DNA from: Chryseobacterium sp. C-71
Lineage (GTDB): Bacteria > Bacteroidota > Bacteroidia > Flavobacteriales > Weeksellaceae
DNA: 64,000 nucleotides
Reading direction: 5' to 3'
Assembly: GCF_020911865.1 (NCBI RefSeq)
Contig: NZ_CP087131.1
Location: forward strand, 3,906,001-3,970,000
Shown: positions 50,650 through 58,909 of the stretch, piece after piece
How positions within the stretch are numbered: the stretch's first letter is position 1
How the letters are laid out: the number at the start of each line of letters is the position of its first letter
Notes under the pieces: generated by a model
Databases searched by the model: none
What the model was told of the DNA's origin: nothing
Seen by the model: the letters and a program-made list of their open reading frames with translations, nothing else
Position numbers and translations under genes: made by a program

Positions 50650-52695
50650 ATGAATCACTTTGATAGCAATAATCAATCGTCGGATCAGCGAGATATTGAT
50701 AAATTAAAGACATTCGAAAAAAAATATGCTGATGCTTTTGATTTCTTAGTGTTCGCAGCTGCTAAGATGACCAACATGGAACTTTGTACCATGAGTATTA
50801 GCTCGGAAGAGCAAGTTTATATAATCGCTTCCAGTGATGCTTCCCCTAATCAGATTTATCCTCAGAATCCTCACTTTCTTTTGGATGATCAGACTTCGAT
50901 TTATGAGTTTAAAAACTCGGAATTTAAATTTCATAGAAGTTATCTCATCCCTTGTCTTGAGGACAATCTTATCGTTCATTTAAATTTATTTGACAGGAAA
51001 GAGAAAAATTTAGATAAAGCAGAGAAAGAGATTGTCAATAAGATACTGAATCAAGCGTCAAAATGGTATTTGGCTAATGCAGTGGATATTACCGAAAGAA
51101 TAAAGATGGAGAATGAAATCTTAGCGGCAAAAGAATTAGCAGAAAAAGCTTATGTTTTGAAATCGGAGTTCGTTGCCAATATGAGCCATGAGATTAGAAC
51201 TCCGTTAAATGGTATTATCGGCTTTACAGAGCTGGCTTTAGAAACCAATCTCGACGAAACACAAAGGCAGTATTTAGAAATTATCAATCAATCCGGAGTG
51301 TCCTTGTACAGCATAATCAACGATATTCTTGATTTTTCAAAATTAGAGAAGCAAAAACTTCAGTTAAACCTTGATAAAGTAGAGATCGAAGAACTGGTTT
51401 CAGAAGCCTTCAATATTGTTTCGTACGGTAATAATAAAAAGCACTTAGAAATGCTTATCGATATTGACGATACCATTCCTAGATATATCTGGACTGATGA
51501 GATGCGCTTAAAACGGGTTTTGGTTAATCTTTTGAGCAATGCTTTAAAATTTACCGAAGAAGGCGAAATTGTATTATATGTTAAAGTTTTAAATGACTTA
51601 GGAGAAGGAAAAAAACTCATCCGATTTGGGGTTCGCGATACAGGTATCGGAATTGATAAGGATAAACAGGCAGAAATTTTCGATGCATTTTCTCAGGAAG
51701 ATGGCGGTATTACTAAAAGATATGGAGGCACTGGTCTAGGATTAAGAATTTCGAACCAAATCTTGGCACTTGCCGGAAGTACAATAAAATTAGAAAGTGA
51801 ACAAGGAAAGGGTAGTGATTTTTTCTTTGATATTCAATTTGATACTCAGGAAGAGGAATATGATTTAAGCTTAACCGATATTAAGAAAGTTTTGATTGTG
51901 GACGATAATGAAAACAATCGGAAAATCCTGAAAAGAATGTTGGAAAGAAAAAATATCGAAGTTGAGGAATGCGATAGTGGGCTGAAAGCTTTGCTTTTAA
52001 TAATGGACAAGCCACAATTCGATGTGATAATTATGGATTATCATATGCCGATTATGGATGGAATTGAAACTATCAGAAAAATGAGAAATGTTTTTCCGGA
52101 AACTGATCATCCAGCACCTTACATTGTTTTGTACAGTTCATCCGATGATAGTAATTTACAGGATGCATGTGACGAATTGGAAATAGAAAATAGGCTTGTA
52201 AAACCGATTCGAATGAAACAGATGTATCAGGTTTTGTCTACCTTAAAGAATTCTGAAAGTAAAAAATTAGATAAAATAAAAAATGTCGCAACGGAAGGTA
52301 GTAAACACGATATAAAAATCTTAATTGCTGAAGATAATGCGATCAACCTACTTCTTACCAAAACTTATTTAAAGGAAATTCTTCCTCAAGCTTTGATCAT
52401 CGATGCAAAAGATGGAGCTGAAGCAGTAGAAAAATATCAGAAAGAAAGTCCTGATCTTATTTTAATGGATATTCAAATGCCCCAACTTAATGGCATTGAA
52501 GCCACCCGAAAGATAAGATCAATGGAAAGCAATATTGAAATCCCTATTATTGCGTTAACGGCTGGCAGTCTTCCCGGAGAAAAAGAAAAATGTTTTCAAG
52601 CCGGAATGTCTGACTTTTTAACCAAACCTTTATTAAAAAAAACTCTCTCTGATATGATTAAAAAATGGTCAGGAATAGGAATGAAGGGGAAATAA
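50650..52695 (+). CDS. hybrid histidine kinase (HisKA-HATPase-REC-REC)
   Basis: 681 residues, cytosolic. The first 145 residues may be a divergent GAF-like input domain (FDFLVFAAAKMTNMELCTMS). HisKA has His180 in NMSHEIRTPLNGIIGFTELA; the HATPase has RDTGIGIDKDKQ and YGGTGLGLRIS. Receiver 1 has Asp463 (VIIMDYHMPIMDG), receiver 2 Asp607 (LILMDIQMPQLNG). It lacks an Hpt domain, so phosphotransfer to a DNA-binding regulator needs another protein; the kinase at 37564 has one. It lies 26 bp after the tip gene and reads in the same direction, so it is probably in the same transcript as the fibre genes. Confidence 0.92.
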   Translation: MNHFDSNNQSSDQRDIDKLKTFEKKYADAFDFLVFAAAKMTNMELCTMSISSEEQVYIIASSDASPNQIYPQNPHFLLDDQTSIYEFKNSEFKFHRSYLIPCLEDNLIVHLNLFDRKEKNLDKAEKEIVNKILNQASKWYLANAVDITERIKMENEILAAKELAEKAYVLKSEFVANMSHEIRTPLNGIIGFTELALETNLDETQRQYLEIINQSGVSLYSIINDILDFSKLEKQKLQLNLDKVEIEELVSEAFNIVSYGNNKKHLEMLIDIDDTIPRYIWTDEMRLKRVLVNLLSNALKFTEEGEIVLYVKVLNDLGEGKKLIRFGVRDTGIGIDKDKQAEIFDAFSQEDGGITKRYGGTGLGLRISNQILALAGSTIKLESEQGKGSDFFFDIQFDTQEEEYDLSLTDIKKVLIVDDNENNRKILKRMLERKNIEVEECDSGLKALLLIMDKPQFDVIIMDYHMPIMDGIETIRKMRNVFPETDHPAPYIVLYSSSDDSNLQDACDELEIENRLVKPIRMKQMYQVLSTLKNSESKKLDKIKNVATEGSKHDIKILIAEDNAINLLLTKTYLKEILPQALIIDAKDGAEAVEKYQKESPDLILMDIQMPQLNGIEATRKIRSMESNIEIPIIALTAGSLPGEKEKCFQAGMSDFLTKPLLKKTLSDMIKKWSGIGMKGK

Positions 52696-52726
52696 TTAGA
52701 TACCTTTGCATATTGATAATAAATTT

Positions 52727-53455
52727 ATGAATGACCAAATCAACGAACTGCAATTAAAAATAGAAAGACTTGAACAAGAAATCAATTTTAAGAACGGATT
52801 AATCTCGATATTGTCTCATGATTCAAAAGAAATATTCGGAAATTTTCTGTTTCTTATAGAAGCGGTGGAAGAAAAGACCATAAGTGAGGAAGATTTTTTT
52901 AAGTTATTGCCACAGGTAAAAAAAGATGCCCAGAAGAATCTGCAAACCGCTCAGGACAGCACTGCCTGGTTAAAAACGCAATACGGGAACTTTGAGGTTA
53001 AATCTGTAAAGATCATGGTACTTGATCTATTTCAACGTTTAGAAGAAAACTATGCTGTCAGATTAAAAAAGAAAAATATTAACTTTTATTTTAAAGGAGA
53101 TACAAATTCATTTCTCCAAACCGACCGATTGTTGCTTGAATATGTTTTAGACAAAATTTTTAATAATGCAGTTAAATATTCTTTACCGGGGCAAAATATT
53201 TACCTCCAATTCTTTACAGACAATAGCGAGGATATAATTTCTGTGGTCGACTTCGGTACAGGAATTGGTGAAAAGTATTTAGAAGGAATATTTAGTTATG
53301 GCAATCCAGTGTTCAATGGTACTGCTGGTGAAACAGGAGCTGGGTTAAGTTTAAAAATTGTCAAAAATTTCGTATCCTTGCTGTACGGAAACATAAAAAT
53401 CATTTCCTCTGAAAATAAAGGTACTACAGTTTCTATCTTTTTACCAAAAATTTAA
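52727..53455 (+). CDS. small sensor histidine kinase
   Basis: 242 residues from the ATG at 52727 (the frame opens with a TTG at 52706). A short coiled coil (QLKIERLEQEINFKNGLI) precedes the H-box with His31 in ISILSHDSKEIFGNFLF. The ATPase domain shows DKIFNNAVKYSLPGQNI (N-box), VVDFGTGIGEKYLEGIF (G1) and ETGAGLSLKIVKNFVS (G2). No sensor or membrane segment is present. TACCTTTG at 52701-52708 fits a -7 box, so it may also have its own promoter. It is 3 bp upstream of the LuxR-type regulator, its likely partner. Confidence 0.9.
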   Translation: MNDQINELQLKIERLEQEINFKNGLISILSHDSKEIFGNFLFLIEAVEEKTISEEDFFKLLPQVKKDAQKNLQTAQDSTAWLKTQYGNFEVKSVKIMVLDLFQRLEENYAVRLKKKNINFYFKGDTNSFLQTDRLLLEYVLDKIFNNAVKYSLPGQNIYLQFFTDNSEDIISVVDFGTGIGEKYLEGIFSYGNPVFNGTAGETGAGLSLKIVKNFVSLLYGNIKIISSENKGTTVSIFLPKI

Positions 53456-53458
53456 AGA

Positions 53459-54106
53459 ATGAACAATAAAAAAAAAGACGAGCGAATTATTGTAGCAGAT
53501 GATCATGGGATCGTAAGAATGGGTTTAATACAAACCATCAAAAAACTCAGACCTGACGCTATAATTTCTGAAGTAGAAGATTTTAAATCGCTATATAAAG
53601 TAATTTTGAAAGAAGAACTGGACTTAGCAATCATGGACGTCAATATGCCCAATGGTTCTGTTCAGGAAGCGATAGATTACATCAAAATTCACAAACCTCA
53701 ACTAAAAATTCTCATATTTTCTTCTCAAGATGAAGATTTGTACGCAGTGCGTTATCTAAAGATGGGAGCTGGTGGATATCTTAGCAAGCAAAGTTCTACT
53801 GCCGTAATTGAGACCGCTTTAAATGCGATACTTGCCACTGGCCGATATATTAGTGAAGACGTAAAAGAAGCGATTTTTTTAGAATCATTAAATGGCCCAA
53901 CCAAAAAAACAACTCTTGAATCTCTCTCAGACCGCGAATTGCAAATTGCAAATAAGCTTGCAGAAGGTATTCCCCTCAAAGAACTTTCCAATCAATTGAA
54001 TCTCCACTCATCGACGGTTAGCACTTACAAAAACAGACTGTTTGAGAAGCTGAATATACGATCTATACCTGAATTGGTAGAGATACTAAGGTTGTACAAT
54101 CATTAA
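53459..54106 (+). CDS. NarL/FixJ-type response regulator with LuxR HTH
   Basis: 215 residues. Receiver: RIIVADDHGIVRMGLI, Asp60 in LAIMDVNMPNGSVQEA, Lys in GGYLSKQSSTAV. LuxR-type HTH from about 150: LESLSDRELQIANKLAEGIP, LKELSNQLNLHSSTVSTYKN, RLFEKLNIRSIPELVEIL. Regulators of this type bind short dyads as dimers. The paired ACTAC/GTAGT sites at the three pilin promoters are natural candidates (inference). It is the last gene of the fibre and signalling run; the sequence after it turns into mobile-element debris. Confidence 0.93.
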   Translation: MNNKKKDERIIVADDHGIVRMGLIQTIKKLRPDAIISEVEDFKSLYKVILKEELDLAIMDVNMPNGSVQEAIDYIKIHKPQLKILIFSSQDEDLYAVRYLKMGAGGYLSKQSSTAVIETALNAILATGRYISEDVKEAIFLESLNGPTKKTTLESLSDRELQIANKLAEGIPLKELSNQLNLHSSTVSTYKNRLFEKLNIRSIPELVEILRLYNH

Positions 54107-54216
54107 ATATTTCTATTATTTCCTAAAAATTAAGGACTCAAATTTACTTTATCGGAACATAACCTCATATGACTAAACCTCAGATAGCTTTCCGGATAAT
54201 GGAATTAAGAGGATTA

Positions 54217-54363
54217 TATACTTTAGTGTACCCAACTATAAATATTTATTGATTTTTTCTTTCAATAAATTATTTCCTGCTAAAGGCAAACTATATCTTA
54301 GCCATACAGACTTATTCCATATATTCAATAAACTAAAAAATTAAACTGGTACACTAAAGTATA
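54217..54363. mobile_element. MITE-like element with 16-bp terminal inverted repeats
   Basis: TATACTTTAGTGTACC at 54217-54232 and GGTACACTAAAGTATA at 54348-54363 are exact complements and bound 115 bp of AT-rich, non-coding sequence. The total length of 147 bp and perfect ends fit a miniature inverted-repeat element. The bases TATA at the outer ends could include a TA-type target duplication. The right end lies where the coding similarity of the broken nuclease gene (54354-54821) stops, so the element probably inserted into that gene. Confidence 0.65.
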
Positions 54364-54821
54364 TTGTTACCGTATTTTAATGTGGTGAATTTTTTCTGCC
54401 AGAAATCAGATACATCCTTTTTATACATTAAAGAGTGAAGGTTTCCTTTAGCAATTTCCATATTATACACTAACTTAAACTTGCTGTTAGGATTAATTTC
54501 AAAAGTTTCAGCGAAATTTTTGTAATACTCCTAAATTCCAAAAACTTCCGGTGTCCATTTTATTTACAGATGATTAACCTGAGTATATAGTTGACCATTA
54601 AGAATATTTTGAGAGGTATTTAAGCCAATATCCTCAATACCCTCCATTGTTATTGATTTTTCGGAAGTTTCTTTAAGTTCGTTAAGTATTAAAAAAGATG
54701 CATATAATATTTGATAGTAGATACCTCTAAAATTTACTGACCCTCCAATTCTTTTTTTTAGTAAGTTTTCTAATTCTTCGGCAAACTTATTTAAAGTAGG
54801 TACTTTTTGCGCAGTGTTCAT
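54354..54821 (-). pseudogene. broken DUF4297-like (Cap4-type) nuclease gene, N-terminal part
   Basis: From ATG 54821 one frame reads through two in-frame stops (54564-54566 and near 54518) to a stop in the MITE end at 54354-54356. Before the first stop: SVNFRGIYYQILYASFLILN, then KSITMEGIEDIGLNTS, then LYTQVNHL. After the stops: EYYKNFAETFEINPNSKFKL and KKDVSDFWQKKFTTLKYG. The G..YQ..YA, EG.EDI and QVK-like pieces are those of dsDNA nuclease domains in anti-phage proteins; the expected Lys of QVK is Asn here. Two stops, a changed catalytic residue and loss of the 3' half show decay. Confidence 0.55.
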
Positions 54822-55042
54822 AATGAATATTAGTTAGGGTTAATTTGAGATAGTATCTACACAAAAATAAATCAATTTTATATGAAATTTTTATGGAAAT
54901 CTGTAATTGAAATCAAGTTGATTTGATTCTATAAATATATTTATTTGAGTCTGTATTTACAATTAAAATCAATGTCAGAATAAGGTAAACAGTTTCTTAT
55001 TTTATATTATTAATTTGTAAATCAAATAAATACATCAATCAT

Positions 55043-55525
55043 ATGAAATCAGCTTACTTATATGTCCGTGTAAGTACGGATGAACAAAAAAGAAAAGGTT
55101 ATTCCCTGCCAGAGCAGGAGGATAGGTTACTAAAATATTGTAAATACAATGATATTGAATTTGAAGGAATTTAAAGGGAAGATTATTCAGCTAAAAATTT
55201 TAATCGACTTGAGTGGAAAGAATTATTCTCCGAAGTTAAAAAGAAATCGATAGGAGACGAGAAGAACATATTATTCATCAAATAGGATCGATTCAGCCGT
55301 AATTTGGAGTATGCTTACGAAATGATTGGAAAACTTCGGAAGTATAAAACAACGGCAATGGCTATTGATCAACCGATAGATTTCTCTGTGCCGGAAAGTA
55401 CAGTAATGCTGGCTGTATATTTAGTCGTTCCGGAAGCAGAAAATACTATAGGTGAATTCTCACTTTACAAGCAATTATTATTTTTCTTCATACTTAAAGG
55501 CTTCACTTCTACACTTTCCCAATAA
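55043..55525 (+). pseudogene. broken serine recombinase gene
   Basis: From ATG 55043 the frame reads MKSAYLYVRVSTDEQKRKGY with the catalytic Ser of serine recombinases, then SLPEQEDRLLKYC, a stop (TAA near 55171), DYSAKNFNRLEWKELFSEVK, a second stop (TAG near 55283), then DRFSRNLEYAYEMIGKLRKY and VPESTVMLAVYLVVPEAEN. Similarity ends there, and the recombinase and zinc-ribbon domains are lost. The intact relative at 57335-58909 has the same blocks in order (LYIRVSTDEQADKGYSQRDQ, DRFSRNTSEAYQMI, VPENKLLLAIYLSTPEVEN). Confidence 0.85.
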
Positions 55526-55595
55526 AAAACAATAAAAGAATAAAACTTACTGATTATCAATACTATAAATTATCTTTCAGAACTCTGAAAAAAAA

Positions 55596-55697
55596 GCTGC
55601 TTTTTTGAGCAAGATGTGTCTTTGTACCCACAAATTTTGGCAAATTTTCGAGTACAAAGACGATCTTGCCTTTTCTGAGAAAAGGAGAAAAAACAGC
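55596..55697. repeat. long imperfect inverted repeat in mobile region
   Basis: GCAAGATGTGTCTTTGTAC on the left and GTACAAAGACGATCTTGC on the right pair with one bulge; the outer parts GCTGCTTTTTT and AAAAAACAGC extend the stem. The loop carries CAAATTTT twice. It lies 194 bp upstream of the first tra-type gene and could be a transposon end, an oriT-type structure or a strong terminator. Confidence 0.55.
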
Positions 55698-55890
55698 GGA
55701 ACTTGTTTTTTATTTTAGGTGAAATTTTAGTTAAGATTCCAAACTAATCCAATTTATTCTTTTTTAATCTTTATAGATTCTAGACTCATCCAGAGTATTC
55801 TTAATTAACCTGAGTTCGGTTTAATCAAACATTGAAGCTCACCCTTTGAAATAATATACCTAAGTATTAATCTCTATAACCTCAGTAAAA

Positions 55891-56394
55891 ATGATAAAAA
55901 TCTCGCTTTGCATCTTGGCTGTTTATCTGACGTATTACGCCGGAAATATCTTATACGATCTGTTTCTGAAAAAAGAAAAAGAAATCTATAAAGAAGAGAC
56001 GGAGGAATTTTCATTGTCCGAAATTTCTGAACAGTACGAAGATCTTACTAAAAATGTAGGGATTGAAGATGTAGAAAATCTCAACACTCCCAAGTCCTTT
56101 AATAAAAATGCAATCCATTCTGATATCACTGAAGGAAATGAAGAACGACAAGATCTTGAGTATTTGAGGGAACTGTTTGAATCTGAACAAGATCTGGATG
56201 AACCGGGCATTGCACTAAAAAAAGATTCCACGGAAATCGAAAACCAATCACATCCTGGAAAAGCTGAAACAATCGAAGTTGATTTTGACCAGACGGAAAA
56301 AATATCAGCCGAAAAGGAAAATCAGAAACCTAACGAAGTGATTTGCGAAAACCCAATTACAGTTAGTAAACTTAAACAAAATCTAACGTACTGA
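55891..56394 (+). CDS. single-pass protein at the traD position of a conjugative-element remnant
   Basis: 167 residues. An N-terminal membrane segment (ISLCILAVYLTYYAGNILYD) is followed by a charged, acidic and probably disordered region (EETEEFSLSEISEQYEDL). I do not recognise a domain. The following two genes are TraE- and TraF-type, and in Bacteroidetes conjugative transposons a small protein of this kind (often called TraD) precedes TraE. Identification rests on that order. It may no longer function, since the rest of the transfer operon is missing. Confidence 0.55.
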   Translation: MIKISLCILAVYLTYYAGNILYDLFLKKEKEIYKEETEEFSLSEISEQYEDLTKNVGIEDVENLNTPKSFNKNAIHSDITEGNEERQDLEYLRELFESEQDLDEPGIALKKDSTEIENQSHPGKAETIEVDFDQTEKISAEKENQKPNEVICENPITVSKLKQNLTY

Positions 56395-56494
56395 TTATTA
56401 GACTTAACAGCGGATTTTCATCCGTTGTCTGGGACTTCTATTCCCCAAATTTAGCACTCAATTGATTATTAACTCCTTATAAATTTTTTGAATT

Positions 56495-56818
56495 ATGATG
56501 AAAATTTTTTTCACAAAAAACGTAACAGCAAAAAAAGTTCTAACCCTAGCCTTGGCAATTATGGCAATAACCCCCGCATTTGCGCAAGGAGGAGCAACAG
56601 CGATCTCGAATGCAGCAAGTGATATCACTGATTATTGGGATCCGGTCAAGCTGATCTTGAAAGCAGTAGGAGGATTGGTCGGTTTTATCGGAGGTCTCCG
56701 AGTGTATAATAAATGGACGAATGGTGACCAGGACGGCAACAAAGAAATCCTTGGTTATGGAGGAGCTATGATCTTCTTGATTGTAGTTCCGGAATTTGTA
56801 ACAGCATTCTTTGCATAG
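56495..56818 (+). CDS. traE: TraE-like conjugative transposon protein (DUF4134)
   Basis: 107 residues. A signal-like N-terminus (KVLTLALAIMAITPAFAQ) is followed by GGATAISNAASDITDYWDPV and two hydrophobic stretches: LILKAVGGLVGFIGGLRVYN and YGGAMIFLIVVPEFVTAFF. This is the DUF4134/TraE pattern of CTnDOT-type elements, an inner-membrane part of the mating apparatus. Length is normal. Located directly before the shortened TraF frame (1 bp between). Confidence 0.85.
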   Translation: MMKIFFTKNVTAKKVLTLALAIMAITPAFAQGGATAISNAASDITDYWDPVKLILKAVGGLVGFIGGLRVYNKWTNGDQDGNKEILGYGGAMIFLIVVPEFVTAFFA

Positions 56819-56819
56819 G

Positions 56820-56972
56820 ATGGGATTCTACCTTTATAAGGGGCTGAAAAAGCCCCTTGTATTCTTCGGACTCAAAGGGAAATACATCTTTTACGCAGTC
56901 GGTGTCATCGGAGGTGGAGTCATTTCAGCATTGGTACTCTTGAAGTTCGGTCTCTTAGGCTCAAAGCATTAA
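56820..56972 (+). pseudogene. traF: shortened TraF-like gene (DUF4133)
   Basis: ATG 56820 starts 1 bp after the traE stop. It reads MGFYLYKGLKKPLVFFGLKG, then KYIFYAVGVIGGGVISALVL and ends LLGSKH with TAA at 56970-56972: 50 residues. TraF/DUF4133 proteins begin in this way (Y.LYKGL.KP..F.GLKG.Y) but are about twice as long. The rest of the tra operon (traG and beyond) is absent, so this marks a deletion end. Confidence 0.75.
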
Positions 56973-57018
56973 TTGAAGAAATATAGATAGATATATCCAT
57001 CATGTAAGCTTGTCTACA

Positions 57019-57240
57019 ATGTCCGTACAAAAAAGAAAGAAACATTCTCATCAAGACAGTTCAAATAAGTTTGAACTTGAACCGATTATGAAATTTCAGG
57101 AAATCTCATTAGACCAAGCTTTAAGAATATTAAATGAGTCAAAAATTACTGTTTCTGAAGACGAGGCTTCTGAAATTTTAATTTTCTTACACACGATTGT
57201 AAAAATTACTTTGAAGGAGTTTCTTTCACCAACAGATTAA
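57019..57240 (+). CDS. small protein preceding serine recombinase
   Basis: 73 residues from ATG 57019. The basic start (MSVQKRKKHSHQDSSNK) is followed by a helical part SLDQALRILNESKITVSEDE and ASEILIFLHTIVKITLKEF. Small proteins with a 'ITEEEA..IL.FL' helix pair often sit next to integrases in Bacteroidetes elements; I recall no known function. It lies 94 bp upstream of the recombinase ATG, same strand. Confidence 0.6.
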   Translation: MSVQKRKKHSHQDSSNKFELEPIMKFQEISLDQALRILNESKITVSEDEASEILIFLHTIVKITLKEFLSPTD

Positions 57241-57334
57241 TTTTTGTATTTTAGTTATTCCAATATTTAGAATCTAAAGCATCTTGAATTGCTTGATTGA
57301 TTTTAATTTCCTTTTTCTACTAAACAAAAAAACT

Positions 57335-58909
57335 ATGCAGATTGCCGATTTATATATCCGAGTTTCTACGGATGAACAAGCTGACAAAGGGTATTCGCAG
57401 CGTGATCAAGAAGAACGTATAAGAAAGCACTGTAGAACACTGAATATTACAATTGATAGAATAATCTACGAGGATCACTCAGCAAAAACTTTTGATAGGC
57501 CACAATGGCAAAAGTACTTGTTTAGTTTTAGGAGAGGCAAGGCTGGAAAAGAAAAAAGACTCGTTTTATTTACAAAGTGGGATAGGTTCAGTCGTAACAC
57601 CAGCGAAGCTTATCAAATGATCTCAACACTAAATAAATTAAACATTTTACCTCAGGCTATAGAACAGCCTTTAGATTTAAGGGTTCCTGAGAATAAACTT
57701 TTATTAGCAATCTACCTTTCAACTCCAGAAGTGGAAAATGACCGAAGAGCTCTTAATGTGACTTATGGTATGCGAAGAGCAATCAAAGAAGGGCGAATGA
57801 TGGGTACTGCTCCTTATGGCTATATCAACAAATGTACAGAAGATGGTCGAAAGTATGTAGCAATCAAAGAACCTGAAGCTTCCAATATCGTTTGGGCATT
57901 CAATCAGGTGGCAAAAGGTCATCTTCCGAGTGCTAAAGTTCGAGAACAAATGAATAAACGGGAAGGTCGAAAATTAACAAGAAATTCATTTTTAGATGCA
58001 CTTCGAAATATTGTTTACTGTGGAAATGTAATCTTACGTGCTAATGATGATGAAGAAGAAAAAATCATTAAGGGTAAACACGAAGCTCTGATATCAGGAG
58101 AACTTTTTATGAAAGTTCAAAAAGTACTTCGAAGAAAGAGCAATAAAGACATATTTTTACCAGGAGGTAGAATTATTAATGAAGACCGCTATCCTCTCAG
58201 AGGTCTGCTATTATGCCCAAAATGTGGCAAAAATCTTACTGGAAGTAGTGCAAAGGGCAGATCAAAACATTATTACTATTATCACTGTACAACAGATTGC
58301 GGATTTCGTCATAATTCTGAAATTGTTAACAATCTTTTTGAAAACGAACTTACAAAATTCGAATTAGTACCCACCTTTGAAAAACTTCTTAAAACTATTT
58401 TAGTGAAAAACTTTTCTATTGTTACTAATGGTTTGAAAGATGAGAGAAAATCTATATCCGAAAAGGTCTCAAAGATTGAACAAAAAATTGCAAAAGCTAG
58501 AGATTTATATTTGGAAGATAGATTAGATGAAGACGATTTCAGAGAAGTTAAGAGGAAAAATAAGGTTGAACTTGACGAGCTTATATTCAAACTCAATGCA
58601 CTTAAAGAAACCAAGAAAGATAACAACATAGAACATAAGCTGGAAGAGGCTTTGAAGGCTGTCACCAATATTTCAGAAAGATACAAAAATGCAGATTCAT
58701 TACACAAAAGAGCTATAATTGGTTTGATATATCCTGAAAAGTTAACCTTCAACGGAGAATATTTTCAAACCACTAAAATCAATAGTTTTGCAGAGACTAT
58801 TTTCTTGATTAAGAAGGAAATAGGAAAACAAAAAAACCGACAAAGAAGTGAAAAAACTTCAAATGTCGGTTTTGTGACCTCGACAGGATTCAAACCTGTA
58901 ACCTTCTGA
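57335..58909 (+). CDS. large serine recombinase
   Basis: 524 residues from ATG 57335 (the frame opens at 57284 but the family start is MQIADLYIRVSTDEQADKG). Catalytic Ser lies in YIRVSTDEQ; further resolvase marks are WDRFSRNTSEAYQMI and the Arg-rich helix region. The recombinase domain holds GTAPYGYINKCTEDGRK; the zinc ribbon has LLCPKCGKNLTGS and YYYHCTTDCGFR; a coiled coil follows (KVSKIEQKIAKARDLYLED). The last codons (TSTGFKPVTF and stop) are the antisense of the tRNA-Arg gene, as for integrases that target a tRNA 3' end. It is likely the integrase of the decayed element to its left. Confidence 0.93.
   Translation: MQIADLYIRVSTDEQADKGYSQRDQEERIRKHCRTLNITIDRIIYEDHSAKTFDRPQWQKYLFSFRRGKAGKEKRLVLFTKWDRFSRNTSEAYQMISTLNKLNILPQAIEQPLDLRVPENKLLLAIYLSTPEVENDRRALNVTYGMRRAIKEGRMMGTAPYGYINKCTEDGRKYVAIKEPEASNIVWAFNQVAKGHLPSAKVREQMNKREGRKLTRNSFLDALRNIVYCGNVILRANDDEEEKIIKGKHEALISGELFMKVQKVLRRKSNKDIFLPGGRIINEDRYPLRGLLLCPKCGKNLTGSSAKGRSKHYYYYHCTTDCGFRHNSEIVNNLFENELTKFELVPTFEKLLKTILVKNFSIVTNGLKDERKSISEKVSKIEQKIAKARDLYLEDRLDEDDFREVKRKNKVELDELIFKLNALKETKKDNNIEHKLEEALKAVTNISERYKNADSLHKRAIIGLIYPEKLTFNGEYFQTTKINSFAETIFLIKKEIGKQKNRQRSEKTSNVGFVTSTGFKPVTF
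58832..58873 (-). terminator. terminator of tRNA-Arg, inside the recombinase frame
   Basis: AAAACCGACA and TGTCGGTTTT pair exactly, with a further inner stem (GAAGT/ACTTC). On the minus strand it starts 1 bp after the tRNA 3' end and is followed by TTTTTTTG, a proper intrinsic terminator. It lies within the last codons of the recombinase gene on the other strand. Confidence 0.75.

Noticed and set aside
37564..54106. Type V (FimA/Mfa) pilus locus
   Set aside because: The subunits have plain signal peptides, no lipobox Cys and no FimA/Mfa domain features, and a chaperone and barrel protein are encoded instead.
58309..58752. 147-codon minus-strand frame inside the serine recombinase
   Set aside because: Ser/Leu-rich antisense of the coiled-coil region; a typical shadow of Lys/Glu-rich coding sequence.
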